DNA of 52,543 nucleotides from positions 1 to 52,543 of the forward strand of contig CAZNJQ010000002.1 in the NCBI GenBank assembly GCA_964573545.1, in the 5' to 3' direction. Positions 1 through 6,853 of the stretch are shown piece by piece. The DNA is from CAZNJQ01 sp964573545. Its GTDB lineage: Bacteria; Patescibacteriota; Minisyncoccia; Phycocordibacterales; UBA2135. Every line of letters begins with the position of its first letter. Position 1 is the stretch's first letter. The position numbers and the translations under genes are program-made. A model generated the notes under the pieces. The model was not told the DNA's origin. It made no database searches and worked only from the letters and a program-made list of their open reading frames with translations.

Positions 1-42
1 TTTGCAATGAGGAGGTAAGCGGTTCGAGTCCGCTCGGGTCCA
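1..42 (+). tRNA. tRNA-Ala(TGC), 3' part, cut by window edge
   Basis: Starts in the anticodon loop: loop bases TT, anticodon TGC at 3-5, then AA. The 3' anticodon stem TGAGG (8-12), variable loop (13-17), T stem AGCGG/CCGCT (18-22 and 30-34) around loop TTCGAGT, acceptor CGGGTCC (35-41) and discriminator A42 follow. T40 is position 70, so a 5' acceptor GGGCCCG lying outside the window would give the G3-U70 pair that identifies tRNA-Ala. CCA is not encoded here. The amino acid is inferred from the anticodon and U70. Confidence 0.75.
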
Positions 43-68
43 TATTGGCCCACTTTAATTATCGGGAC

Positions 69-108
69 AATGAGGAGGTCACCGGTTCAAATCCGGTCGG
101 GTCCACCA
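69..108 (+). pseudogene. tRNA-Ala-like 3' half, fragment
   Basis: A second tRNA 3' end 66 bp after the first. It shares CAATGAGGAGGT with it and has the same acceptor strand CGGGTCC, but its T stem is ACCGG/CCGGT and it carries an encoded CCA at 106-108. There is no matching 5' half: the base before the would-be anticodon is G, not U, and 59-63 do not pair with TGAGG. It therefore looks like a duplicated or recombined remnant, the kind left at tRNA 3'-end integration sites. Confidence 0.6.
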
Positions 109-200
109 AACGAAACTCGTTCGGAATTATGGTTTTTTGAAAAGTAGATTCTGGTTGTTTATAAACACGATATTTTCCGATAAACTATTCATACATACGC

Positions 201-404
201 ATGTCTATAGAGAATCAAAATATAAAAAAAGAAAGCGGCAAAGAGTTGCAGAGGTGGACGTATCACGATAACCATGCGGGAGGGAAGGTTATATTTGAAT
301 GTACTGCAAAAAATATATTTGAAGCGGATGAGATGTACCAAAAAGAGACTGGCAATGACCCGAACAAACAGATGTTTGTCGGACGTCGCTTTGAGAAAAT
401 CTAA
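201..404 (+). CDS. Hypothetical protein, 67 aa
   Basis: I do not recognise this family. The protein is small, charged and soluble, with no membrane segment or metal motif. The N-terminal 15 residues are hydrophilic; the middle reads as a beta strand (GGKVIFECTA) followed by a helix (NIFEADEMYQKE), and the C-terminus is basic. It lies 9 bp before the acetyltransferase gene in the same direction, so the two are probably co-transcribed. It could be a modified-residue-sized accessory protein, but the sequence supports no function. Confidence 0.55.
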   Translation: MSIENQNIKKESGKELQRWTYHDNHAGGKVIFECTAKNIFEADEMYQKETGNDPNKQMFVGRRFEKI

Positions 405-413
405 GATAACGTC

Positions 414-908
414 ATGGATTCTGTGCAGGTTCAGATACTAACGGGCGAAGGAAATATAGAAAGACTATATAATTTTATTCGGCAATTTCCCCTCGACTAC
501 CCGGATTATTTTGAGTGGCTTCAGAAATGCAAAAGAGAACTTGAGTTAGGCTATAAAAAAGCATTTTATGTCACCAATTCTAACGGAGAAATCATCGGTT
601 CAATTATTTTTCAGCCGCATAAGAAAGAAAGCTCCGTACTGGAAATAAAAAATTTAAGAATTCATCCGTTGCATGAGCATCGCGGCCTCGGCTCGGTACT
701 GGAATCTTCGGTAGAGTTATACGCAAAAGAAAATGATTTCCAGAAAATCCAGTGTGATGTTCGTCAGGAAAATCCGGTTTTGTTCTTTATGCAAAAGAGA
801 GGATACAGGGTGAAGTCGAAGGAACGTCTCTACGGTGCTTTGGAAGAAATAGTGCTGCAAAAGGATGTCTTAAGACATCAACTTGAAAATCAGCGGCCAC
901 AAGTATAA
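414..908 (+). CDS. GNAT-family N-acetyltransferase
   Basis: A 164-residue protein with the GNAT fold order: a helix-rich N-terminus, a strand with VTNSNGEIIGSIIFQP, then motif A (LEIKNLRIHPLHEHRGLGSVL), whose HRGLGS segment matches the acetyl-CoA pyrophosphate loop R/Q-x-x-G-x-G/A. Motif B follows (NPVLFFMQKRGY), the usual end of the domain where the residue after N-P positions the acceptor. Family knowledge: transfers acetyl from acetyl-CoA to an amine. The substrate cannot be read from sequence. It sits between an unknown 67-aa gene and a YkuK-like gene with short spacers, so an accessory operon is likely. Confidence 0.85.
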   Translation: MDSVQVQILTGEGNIERLYNFIRQFPLDYPDYFEWLQKCKRELELGYKKAFYVTNSNGEIIGSIIFQPHKKESSVLEIKNLRIHPLHEHRGLGSVLESSVELYAKENDFQKIQCDVRQENPVLFFMQKRGYRVKSKERLYGALEEIVLQKDVLRHQLENQRPQV

Positions 909-919
909 GGTGGGTACAT

Positions 920-1411
920 ATGAGCGTACCCGATCTCCTGTTTCATAGTCCGTCAAAGGGAACCTTGTCGTTTCAAGAGATGCTTAAAGCCATCGTCTCG
1001 TATATGGACGAGGAGCCGAAACATTTCTACAAGGTCATCGTTGGCACTGATTCATTCGCGCGGAGCGACACGACACTCGTCACGGCCGTCATTGTTCAGC
1101 GTGTCGGGCGCGGAGCGATATATTTTTTGACGAAATCCCCGATGCAATGGTTCCCGACGCTTCGCGACCGTATCTTTGAGGAGGCGATCCACTCGATCAT
1201 GCTTGCACAGGAGCTCCGCTCGCGCCTCAAAGAAGAACTTAAAGACGAATTTCTTTGGGAAAGTAATGAAATTCATGTGGATATCGGGCAAAACGGTCCG
1301 ACGAAAGAGCTGATTGACGCCGTGTCCGGCATTATCCGTGGATATAATTTCTACCCGGTCATAAAACCGTTGTCGTTTGCCGCATCCACCGTTGCGGATA
1401 AACATACATAG
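920..1411 (+). CDS. YkuK/DUF458-like, predicted RNase H-fold protein
   Basis: 163 residues resembling the Bacillus YkuK (DUF458) family, which is predicted to adopt an RNase H-like fold. The strand KVIVGTDSFARSDTTLVTAVIV with an acidic residue in GTDS is the characteristic first strand. A long helix (RDRIFEEAIHSIMLAQELRSRL) follows, then IHVDIGQNGPTK, a second strand with an Asp, and the C-terminal VIKPLSFAASTVADKH. Asp residues in GTDS and HVDIG would be metal-ligand candidates. The start is supported by AAGGTGGG 7 nt upstream. The biological role of the family is not established. Confidence 0.8.
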   Translation: MSVPDLLFHSPSKGTLSFQEMLKAIVSYMDEEPKHFYKVIVGTDSFARSDTTLVTAVIVQRVGRGAIYFLTKSPMQWFPTLRDRIFEEAIHSIMLAQELRSRLKEELKDEFLWESNEIHVDIGQNGPTKELIDAVSGIIRGYNFYPVIKPLSFAASTVADKHT

Positions 1412-1536
1412 ATTTCTTTTCATACCCCCCCCTGAAGAGGGTTTGTTTATCTTCATATAAGCTCTGTGGATAAGGAGCGGGCTTATTTATGTTATGATTA
1501 TAACGAAGCCATTATCAATATCTAACGTCGTAGAGT

Positions 1537-1704
1537 ATGGATTTTTTTAAAAAAATATTCGGAAAATTCTCGAAAAAAGGCGGTGATGAAGAAACATTTG
1601 TTTGCGATACGTGCGGCGAAGAGCGCAGTGAGTCGCAAAGGAAAGAAAGCGCCACAGTGAAGGAACAGAGTGAGGCACACCCGAATACGTGCGAGTTCTG
1701 TTAA
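1537..1704 (+). CDS. Small four-cysteine (CxxC) protein, 55 aa
   Basis: Reads ATG at 1537 to TAA at 1702-1704. The N-terminus MDFFKKIFGKFSKKG is an amphipathic basic helix. A CDTC pair follows at residues 23-26, then a charged linker, and CEFC ends the protein at 52-55. Two CxxC knuckles 25 residues apart suggest a single zinc-binding site, as in zinc-ribbon microproteins. No exact family is recognised. Support for coding: no in-frame stop, charged codon-like composition and a terminal CxxC immediately before the stop. The amphipathic N-terminus could attach it to the membrane or nucleic acid; that is inference. Confidence 0.55.
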   Translation: MDFFKKIFGKFSKKGGDEETFVCDTCGEERSESQRKESATVKEQSEAHPNTCEFC

Positions 1705-1775
1705 CCCGGTTTCACAGACCTGCTGCATATTCAATACCGGATACTGTATACTATAGAGCGTATAGCAGTGTGTTC

Positions 1776-1842
1776 AGCAGTGACCGGCGGCGGCACTCAC
1801 TTAAGACATTTGTTTCGGAGCTCGCTCCCGCCGGTCACTGCT
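1776..1842. repeat. Perfect 15-bp inverted repeat at the murB start
   Basis: Left arm AGCAGTGACCGGCGG (1776-1790) and right arm CCGCCGGTCACTGCT (1828-1842) are exact reverse complements around a 37-nt loop. The right arm ends directly at GTG 1843, the preferred murB start. No T-run follows, so it is not an ordinary terminator. Its high GC differs from the surroundings, and it may be a small palindromic element or a structure controlling murB translation. Confidence 0.8.
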
Positions 1843-2877
1843 GTGCATACGATACAGAAAAACATACCGCTTCGTGAACTCGTCACCATGCGTGTGGGCG
1901 GGCTGGCGCGGTTTTTTTCTTGCGTGAAAGATATAGAAGAACTTTCTCAAAGCATTCAGTTTGCGAAAAAAGAAAATCTCCCCGTCTTTATCTTGGGTGA
2001 AGGTTCGAACATCATCGTCGGCGACAAAGGGTTTCCGGGCCTCGTCATAAAGACCGCTATTCGCGGCATTTCATTTTTCGATGAAGCAAATGGCAAGACT
2101 CTGGTTTCTGCGGCAGCAGGCGAGAACTGGGATCGCTTCGTGCAGAAATCAGTCGCGAAGAAATTGTGGGGGGTTGAAAATCTCTCCGCGATACCGGGAA
2201 CTGTCGGCGCCGCGCCGGTCCAGAATGTTGGCGCATACGGAGTCGAGGTAAAAGATACGATACACTCGGTCCACGTTTTTGATATGCACACAGTAAAGGA
2301 GCGGACACTCTCACGCGCAGAGTGCGGTTTTTCTTACCGCGATAGTATCTTCAAAAAACCGGAAGGGAAAAGCCTCGTCATAACAAAGGTTAATTTCATG
2401 CTCAAAAGAGACGGAAAGCCACAGGCTGCGTACAAGGATATCGATGTCTCTCTCAAAGAAAAAAAACTCAAAGACCCGACGATCGAGGATATGCGGAATA
2501 TCATTTTACGTATTCGTCGCAACAAACTTCCATCAGTTAAGAAGGTTGGAACCGTAGGCTCGTTCTTTAAAAATCCGATTCTCTCCAGAGAAAAATATGA
2601 AGCCCTTGCATATCTCTATCCCGGTTTGCCGCAGTACCCGGAATCTTCAGGGCATGTCAAAATACCGCTCGCATGGATCATAGACCGTGTCTGCGGCAGA
2701 AGGGGTATGGGCAGAAACGGGCTCTCACTTCACGATACTCAGCCGCTTGCACTGGTGCACCATGGCGGCTCGAATGCGGCGGAGATTTTGGAATTTGCGA
2801 ATGAAATCGCGCGCGACATCAAGAGACATACCGGCATTGATGCGGAATTTGAAGTTTCTCTTGTCGGAGAATTTTGA
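1843..2877 (+). CDS. murB: UDP-N-acetylmuramate dehydrogenase MurB
   Basis: Reduces UDP-GlcNAc-enolpyruvate to UDP-MurNAc with NADPH and FAD, the second committed step of cytoplasmic peptidoglycan precursor synthesis. Visible: the FAD domain with ILGEGSNIIVGDKGFPGLVI, SAIPGTVGAAPVQNVGAYGVEV, CGFSYRDSIFK (the type I Y-x-x-R region), GTVGSFFKNP and a C-terminal AEFEVSLVGEF holding the expected acidic residue. From the chosen GTG at 1843 the protein is 344 aa and begins HTIQKNIPLRELVTMRVGG, which matches the usual family start. An in-frame ATG at 1768 would add 25 residues encoded by the inverted repeat and looks unlikely. Confidence 0.93.
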   Translation: MHTIQKNIPLRELVTMRVGGLARFFSCVKDIEELSQSIQFAKKENLPVFILGEGSNIIVGDKGFPGLVIKTAIRGISFFDEANGKTLVSAAAGENWDRFVQKSVAKKLWGVENLSAIPGTVGAAPVQNVGAYGVEVKDTIHSVHVFDMHTVKERTLSRAECGFSYRDSIFKKPEGKSLVITKVNFMLKRDGKPQAAYKDIDVSLKEKKLKDPTIEDMRNIILRIRRNKLPSVKKVGTVGSFFKNPILSREKYEALAYLYPGLPQYPESSGHVKIPLAWIIDRVCGRRGMGRNGLSLHDTQPLALVHHGGSNAAEILEFANEIARDIKRHTGIDAEFEVSLVGEF

Positions 2878-2959
2878 AAATCAAGAAGCACGACGGATCA
2901 AAATTTTCCTCACGTGCATCAAAGTTCAAAACTTTTCCACAACTTTTTTGTTGCAAGTG

Positions 2960-2988
2960 TTGTTTTCATAAGCAGAGCATGTCATAAT
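2960..2988 (+). promoter_or_regulatory. Candidate promoter before the basic peptide gene
   Basis: TTGTTT (2960-2965), a 17-nt spacer and CATAAT (2983-2988). It lies in the 439-bp gap between murB and secA and faces the small basic ORF. The A/T-rich stretch 3031-3059 behind it forms a hairpin with ATAAAATTT and AAATTTTAT arms in the presumed leader. Confidence 0.45.
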
Positions 2989-3073
2989 AAAGATGTGGTC
3001 GAATTATAAAGACAATAACTCCACAAGAAAATAAAATTTGAATTTCTTTTAAATTTTATTTCTTGCCATTGCA

Positions 3074-3157
3074 ATGGCTAAAAAAAGGAAAGCTGCAAAG
3101 AAGAAGGCAGCAAAAAAACCTGCAAAGAGGGGAAAAGCTGCTCGCCGAAGGAGATAA
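3074..3157 (+). CDS. Tiny histone-tail-like basic peptide, 27 aa
   Basis: ATG at 3074, stop TAA at 3155-3157. The peptide begins MAKKRKAAKKKAAKKP and ends GKAARRRR: only Met, Ala, Lys, Arg, Gly and Pro. The repeated KKAAKK pattern resembles the lysine/alanine tails of bacterial histone H1-like proteins, suggesting binding to DNA or RNA. A promoter-like sequence lies upstream and a strong hairpin 29 bp downstream, so it sits in its own transcription unit between murB and secA. The low-complexity reading could arise by chance in A-rich DNA, but the flanking signals favour a real gene. Confidence 0.5.
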   Translation: MAKKRKAAKKKAAKKPAKRGKAARRRR

Positions 3158-3185
3158 CAGTTCTCACTGCTTGTACAGGTTTTTG

Positions 3186-3222
3186 CAACCGAGTTCCGGC
3201 CATGCCGGAACTCGGTTGTTCT
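3186..3222 (+). terminator. Strong hairpin, probable terminator
   Basis: CAACCGAGTTCCGGC (3186-3200), loop CAT, and GCCGGAACTCGGTTG (3204-3218): a perfect 15-bp stem followed by a short T-rich tail (TTCT). It separates the basic peptide gene from the secA promoter. The T-run is weak, so an extragenic palindrome is an alternative. Confidence 0.65.
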
Positions 3223-3278
3223 ATGGTAATATGCTTTTACACGCCGGACAAGTTTGACTAATGCGGCAAGATGATGTC

Positions 3279-3306
3279 TTGGAACAGCCTATTTTAGTGG
3301 TATTAT
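3279..3306 (+). promoter_or_regulatory. Candidate secA promoter
   Basis: TTGGAA (3279-3284), a 16-nt spacer and TATTAT (3301-3306), followed by AGAGGG as a ribosome binding site and ATG at 3317. This gives a leader of only about 4-5 nt after the expected start site. Confidence 0.5.
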
Positions 3307-3316
3307 AGAGGGTGCT

Positions 3317-5971
3317 ATGTTTTTGGAGAATTTCTTTAAAGGAAGCGAGAAACGCTATCTAAAAAGACTCGAAACGGTTGCTGGCGATATCAATGTTCTC
3401 GAGCCGCGGACGGCGGCACTTTCCGACGATGATCTCAAAAAAGAGACAGCGCGTCTCAAAGCACGACTTTCTGCCGGCGCAGCAGGAGAAGATATTCTCC
3501 CGGAAGCATTTGCGGCAGTGCGTGAGGCTGCTCGGCGAACGCTCAAACAGCGGCATTTTGACGTTCAGCTCATGGGAGGAATCATTCTCCATGAGCGGAA
3601 AATCGCAGAGATGAGGACGGGAGAAGGTAAAACGCTTGTCGCAACACTCTCCGCATACCTTAACGCGCTCTCCGGAAAGGGCGTTCACGTTGTCACCGTG
3701 AACGATTATCTTGCGCGGCGTGACGCAGTGTGGATGGGGCAGATCTATGATGCCCTGGGGCTTTCTGTTGGCATCATAAACACCGGCAATAATTCTTTTG
3801 TATACGACCGCGAACATACTTCAGAAAATCAAAAGTCAATCCATTCGGCCCATTCGACTACCGCTCAGGGTGGTGAGCAAAGTCGAACCACAAGCTCAGG
3901 ATTGATGCTGAGCATAGCCGAAGCATCAAAGATTAAACCCGTCCGAATGGACATTCGTCCGGGCGGAGATCAAAATTTAGATGAGACGCGCGACGAACTC
4001 GGTTCTTTCAAAGTTGTTCACGAGTTTTTGCGACCCTGCTCACGCAAAGAAGCGTACGCGGCCGACATTACCTATGGCACCAATAATGAATACGGGTTTG
4101 ATTATCTGCGCGACAATATCGCATATTCCAGAGAGGAAGTAGTCCAGAGGGGGTTTTATTATGCCATCGTTGACGAGATCGATTCTATTCTGATCGATGA
4201 GGCGCGGACGCCCCTCATTATCTCGGCGCCATCGCATGACCCGGAAAGTTTGTATTATACGTTCGCGCGGATCGCGGCGTCTTTGAAAGAAGGAAGTGAT
4301 TACACGGTTGATGAAAAATTACGCGCCATAACGCTCTCTGACGATGGTATTACGAAAGCTGAGAAAATTCTGGGTATTTCCAATATCTATACTGACAAGG
4401 GAATCAAGTATGTGCATCATCTCGAGAATGCGGTGCGTGCGAAGGCGCTTTTTCATAAAGACAAGGAGTATGTCATCCGCGACAGCCATATCGTGATCGT
4501 TGATGAATTCACCGGACGGCTCCAGCCCGGGAGGCGGTGGAGCGAAGGGCTTCATCAGGCGATTGAAGCAAAGGAAGGGCTTGTAGTCGAGCGCGAATCA
4601 CGAACTGTCGCGTCGATCACATTTCAGAACTATTTTCGGCTCTATGAGAAACTCTCCGGCATGACAGGAACTGCCGCAACTTCATCCGAGGAATTCGCGC
4701 GCGTTTATGACCTCGAGGTTGTCACCGTTCCGACGAATAAACCGATGAAGCGCGCCGACCACAACGACCTTATCTTCCAGACGGAAAATGGAAAAATTAC
4801 CGCAGTCGTGCGGAAGGTCAAAGAGCTTCATGAAAAAGGCCAGCCCGTGCTCATCGGCACCGCATCTATTGAAAAAAATGAACTTTTCTCGGCGTACTTC
4901 GAGAAAGAAGGGGTTTCACATACGGTATTAAATGCGAAAAACCACGAGCGAGAGGGAGAAATCATTGCGCAGGCGGGGAGAAAGGGCGCTGTGACAATCG
5001 CGACGAACATGGCGGGGCGTGGCGTGGATATCATTTTGGGTGGTAATCCGCCGGATGCCGGTGCGCAGGAAGAAATCAGAAAGAACGGCGGTCTTTTTGT
5101 TATCGGTACGGAGCGACACGACGCGCGGAGGATCGACAATCAGCTTCGCGGCCGTGCGGGGCGGCAGGGAGACCCTGGCGATACCCAGTTTTTTGTCTCG
5201 CTTGAGGATTCACTCATGCGCATATTCGCGACTGATACCATAAAAACAATGATGGGAAAATTCGGCATTCCCGAAGACCAGCCGATCGAGAACAAGTTTG
5301 TAACGCGCGCGCTTGAATCAGCGCAGACGAAAATCGAAGGATTCAATTTTGACGCGCGGAAACACGTACTTGCGTACGATGATGTGCTGAATTATCAGAG
5401 AAAGGTGATTTACGGCATACGTCGCGATATTCTCTTCGGGAATATGGAGCGCGTTGAGGAATTCTTGGAAGGATTGAAGGGGGCGGGGGAGGACATACAT
5501 GCCTTGATTGAAAAAAAGAAAGCAGATTTCGGGGAAGAGAGATTTTTTGTGCTCATGGGACATATCATTGTGCGTACGATAGATATGTTCTGGATGGAAC
5601 ACCTGGAATCAATGGATTATCTCCGGGGAAGCGTTAATTTGCGCGCATACGGGCAACGGGACCCTCTTGTTGAATATAAAAAAGAAGGGCTAAAACTTTT
5701 TAAAGATATGCGCGAAGCAATGAATGCCCATGTCGCGGGATTATTGTCCGCGCTTTCGAAAGATGCCGCCCCGCGCATGGAGAAGGAGCGCGAAGTTGAT
5801 TTAAAACAAATCTCCGCAAACCAGACAGAGAGTGGCAACAAAGGCGGCTTGCCCGCCGTAGCTTCGCGTACTGAAGCGAAGGTAGGCCGGAACGACCCGT
5901 GTCCGTGCGGAGCGAAGAAGGCGGATGGAACTCCGGTTAAGTATAAACATTGTCATGGAAAAAACGCTTGA
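3317..5971 (+). CDS. secA: Preprotein translocase ATPase SecA, with an in-frame repeat insertion
   Basis: The ATPase motor that pushes unfolded preproteins through SecYEG. Visible in order: Walker A MRTGEGKTL and VTVNDYLARRDA in NBD1, then ITYGTNNEYGFDYLRDN, the DEAD-type box VDEIDSILIDEARTPLIIS, the preprotein crosslinking region, NBD2 motifs (GTASIEKNE, IATNMAGRGVDI, GTERHDARRIDNQLRGRAGRQGD) and the C-terminal zinc tail NDPCPCGAKK...YKHCHGKNA. Between LGLSVGIINTGNNS and the ITYGTNNE motif there is an extra stretch; residues about 175-215 come from a DNA repeat also found at 5999-6047. The 884-aa length is otherwise normal. Start supported by AGAGGG before ATG. Confidence 0.96.
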   Translation: MFLENFFKGSEKRYLKRLETVAGDINVLEPRTAALSDDDLKKETARLKARLSAGAAGEDILPEAFAAVREAARRTLKQRHFDVQLMGGIILHERKIAEMRTGEGKTLVATLSAYLNALSGKGVHVVTVNDYLARRDAVWMGQIYDALGLSVGIINTGNNSFVYDREHTSENQKSIHSAHSTTAQGGEQSRTTSSGLMLSIAEASKIKPVRMDIRPGGDQNLDETRDELGSFKVVHEFLRPCSRKEAYAADITYGTNNEYGFDYLRDNIAYSREEVVQRGFYYAIVDEIDSILIDEARTPLIISAPSHDPESLYYTFARIAASLKEGSDYTVDEKLRAITLSDDGITKAEKILGISNIYTDKGIKYVHHLENAVRAKALFHKDKEYVIRDSHIVIVDEFTGRLQPGRRWSEGLHQAIEAKEGLVVERESRTVASITFQNYFRLYEKLSGMTGTAATSSEEFARVYDLEVVTVPTNKPMKRADHNDLIFQTENGKITAVVRKVKELHEKGQPVLIGTASIEKNELFSAYFEKEGVSHTVLNAKNHEREGEIIAQAGRKGAVTIATNMAGRGVDIILGGNPPDAGAQEEIRKNGGLFVIGTERHDARRIDNQLRGRAGRQGDPGDTQFFVSLEDSLMRIFATDTIKTMMGKFGIPEDQPIENKFVTRALESAQTKIEGFNFDARKHVLAYDDVLNYQRKVIYGIRRDILFGNMERVEEFLEGLKGAGEDIHALIEKKKADFGEERFFVLMGHIIVRTIDMFWMEHLESMDYLRGSVNLRAYGQRDPLVEYKKEGLKLFKDMREAMNAHVAGLLSALSKDAAPRMEKEREVDLKQISANQTESGNKGGLPAVASRTEAKVGRNDPCPCGAKKADGTPVKYKHCHGKNA
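3849..3897 (+). repeat. 49-bp dispersed repeat, copy inside secA
   Basis: Identical in reverse complement to 5999-6047. It lies inside a larger insertion (about 3839-3951) bounded by TCCATTCGG and CCGAATGGA, a 9-bp inverted pair, and followed by a TGATGC...GCATCA hairpin. It is translated in frame as part of SecA (residues about 178-194). Confidence 0.85.
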
Positions 5972-5998
5972 GACTCTTATCAAGAGGAGCGGAGTCCC

Positions 5999-6047
5999 GA
6001 GCTTGTGGTTCGACTTTGCTCACCACCCTGAGCGGTAGTCGAATGGG
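5999..6047 (-). repeat. 49-bp dispersed repeat, intergenic copy after secA
   Basis: Reverse-complement copy of 3849-3897, 28 bp after the secA stop. A diverged relative (CTGAG...AGTCGAATGG) lies at about 6422-6445 just ahead of the ASCH gene. Confidence 0.85.
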
Positions 6048-6056
6048 TCGAAGGGT

Positions 6057-6104
6057 GGGAGCGGGAAGAAATATAAGAAGTGTATAAGGTGTCATGGGCA
6101 ATGA
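6057..6104 (+). pseudogene. Remnant of a second SEC-C zinc tail
   Basis: In one frame this reads GSGKKYKKCIRCHGQ and then TGA. The canonical SEC-C motif at SecA C-termini is CPCGSGKKYKKCHG, so the match covers its second half, with an extra CIR. The intact secA already ends in its own, differently worded tail at 5971. No start codon or upstream CPC is present, and the 49-bp repeat lies where it would be. I read it as a relic of a second SEC-C-encoding sequence. Confidence 0.5.
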
Positions 6105-6105
6105 G
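6089..6105 (+). repeat. Hairpin leader motif, copy 1
   Basis: GTGTCATGGGCAATGAG: TCAT pairs with ATGA. It precedes the small membrane protein start by about 11 nt and matches the motifs at 6455-6470, 7181-7195 and 7714-7726. Confidence 0.5.
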
Positions 6106-6115
6106 CATAGAAAAT

Positions 6116-6391
6116 ATGGAAAGTTTAGAACAAAAAATTCAAAAAATCGAAGAACGAAATCAGCGAGTAGAGGCTGATAAGGCTTGGGAAACGAGCTGGA
6201 CAAGGCGAATATTGTTGACACTATTCACTTATCTAGCAATCGGAGTCTACATGTGGGCGATTGATATTCCTAGCTCATGGCTGAATGCCGTAGTGCCAGC
6301 AGTGGCATTTATGCTGTCGACATTGACGATGCCGTTTTTCAAGAAGCTGTGGCTGAAAAATGAAAGAAAATCCCCGTGGAGTAGGGAATAA
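6116..6391 (+). CDS. Small two-helix membrane protein with N-terminal coiled coil
   Basis: 91 residues from ATG at 6116; the in-frame ATG at 6101 would add five. The start was chosen because the context AAAATATGGAA recurs before two neighbouring genes. Residues 1-25 (ESLEQKIQKIEERNQRVEADKAWE) form a heptad-like helix. Two hydrophobic segments follow, ILLTLFTYLAIGVYMWAI and WLNAVVPAVAFMLSTLTMPFF, with a basic C-terminus. No enzyme motif is present and I cannot name a function. It is the first of four small ORFs lying after secA, each preceded by a hairpin motif or a degenerate form of it. Its stop codon lies inside the next hairpin. Confidence 0.7.
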   Translation: MESLEQKIQKIEERNQRVEADKAWETSWTRRILLTLFTYLAIGVYMWAIDIPSSWLNAVVPAVAFMLSTLTMPFFKKLWLKNERKSPWSRE

Positions 6392-6421
6392 ACGTTGTTA
6401 CGGAGCGTGACGATGTTTATT
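6387..6421 (+). repeat. Long hairpin overlapping the membrane protein stop
   Basis: AATAAACGTTGTTACG (6387-6402), loop GAG, and CGTGACGATGTTTATT (6406-6421) form a 16-bp stem with three G-U wobbles and no mismatch. Wobble pairs rather than mismatches favour function as RNA. No T-run follows. The core TTACG-GAG-CGTGA matches the leader motif core TCACG-GGG-CGTGA at 6458-6470. Confidence 0.7.
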
Positions 6422-6454
6422 CTGAGTGAGCATGGCGAGTCGAATGGATAAAAA

Positions 6455-6470
6455 GTGTCACGGGGCGTGA
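6455..6470 (+). repeat. Hairpin leader motif, copy 2
   Basis: GTGTCACGGGGCGTGA with stem TCACG/CGTGA and loop GGG, 4 nt before the ASCH gene ATG. The right arm contains the GTGAGG that would serve as ribosome binding site. In another frame it reads K-C-H-G-A-stop, the end of a SEC-C zinc tail. Confidence 0.6.
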
Positions 6471-6474
6471 GGAT

Positions 6475-6810
6475 ATGAAATCACTTAAATTCAGACACAA
6501 TTTAGTTCAGAAAATTTTGGATGGAAGCAAAAGTGTAACATGGCGGCTTTTCGACGATAAGAATCTACAAGCAGGTGATCAGGTCGAGCTTATTGATTGG
6601 GAATCTGGAGAAAAGTTTGCAGAGGCGGAAATTATAGGAGTGCGAGAAAAAAAGCTGAACGAGATAGAAGAAAAGGATTTTGAAGGGCATGAAAAATACG
6701 AAAGCATTGAGGAGATGCTAGGGCATTACAAAAAATATTACGGAGAAAAAGTTAATCTGGACACAAAAGTTAAAATAATTGATTTTAGGATCCTGCGGGC
6801 CAGTCAATAA
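6475..6810 (+). CDS. ASCH-domain protein
   Basis: 111 residues. The start MKSLKFRHNLVQKILDGSKSVTWRLFDDKNLQAGDQVELID matches the ASCH (PUA-like) fold: a first strand, the helix ending in G-x-K-x-x-T-x-R, and the loop leading to GDxxxL. The next strands are EKFAEAEIIGVREKKLNEI and, near the end, VKIIDFRIL. ASCH proteins bind RNA or modified nucleotides, and some remove groups from acetylated cytidine; which applies here cannot be read from sequence. AT-rich compared with secA. Second ORF of the post-secA array. Confidence 0.8.
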   Translation: MKSLKFRHNLVQKILDGSKSVTWRLFDDKNLQAGDQVELIDWESGEKFAEAEIIGVREKKLNEIEEKDFEGHEKYESIEEMLGHYKKYYGEKVNLDTKVKIIDFRILRASQ

Positions 6811-6853
6811 AAAATAGAGACACTATAGGGCGCAGAGATAATAGGTAAAAAAT

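Noticed and set aside
1052..1456. 134-codon minus-strand frame over the YkuK-like gene
   Set aside because: Antisense shadow; the plus-strand gene has a ribosome binding site and family motifs.
3839..3951. Intein in secA
   Set aside because: Far too short, and no intein splice-block residues; it is a repeat-derived peptide insertion.
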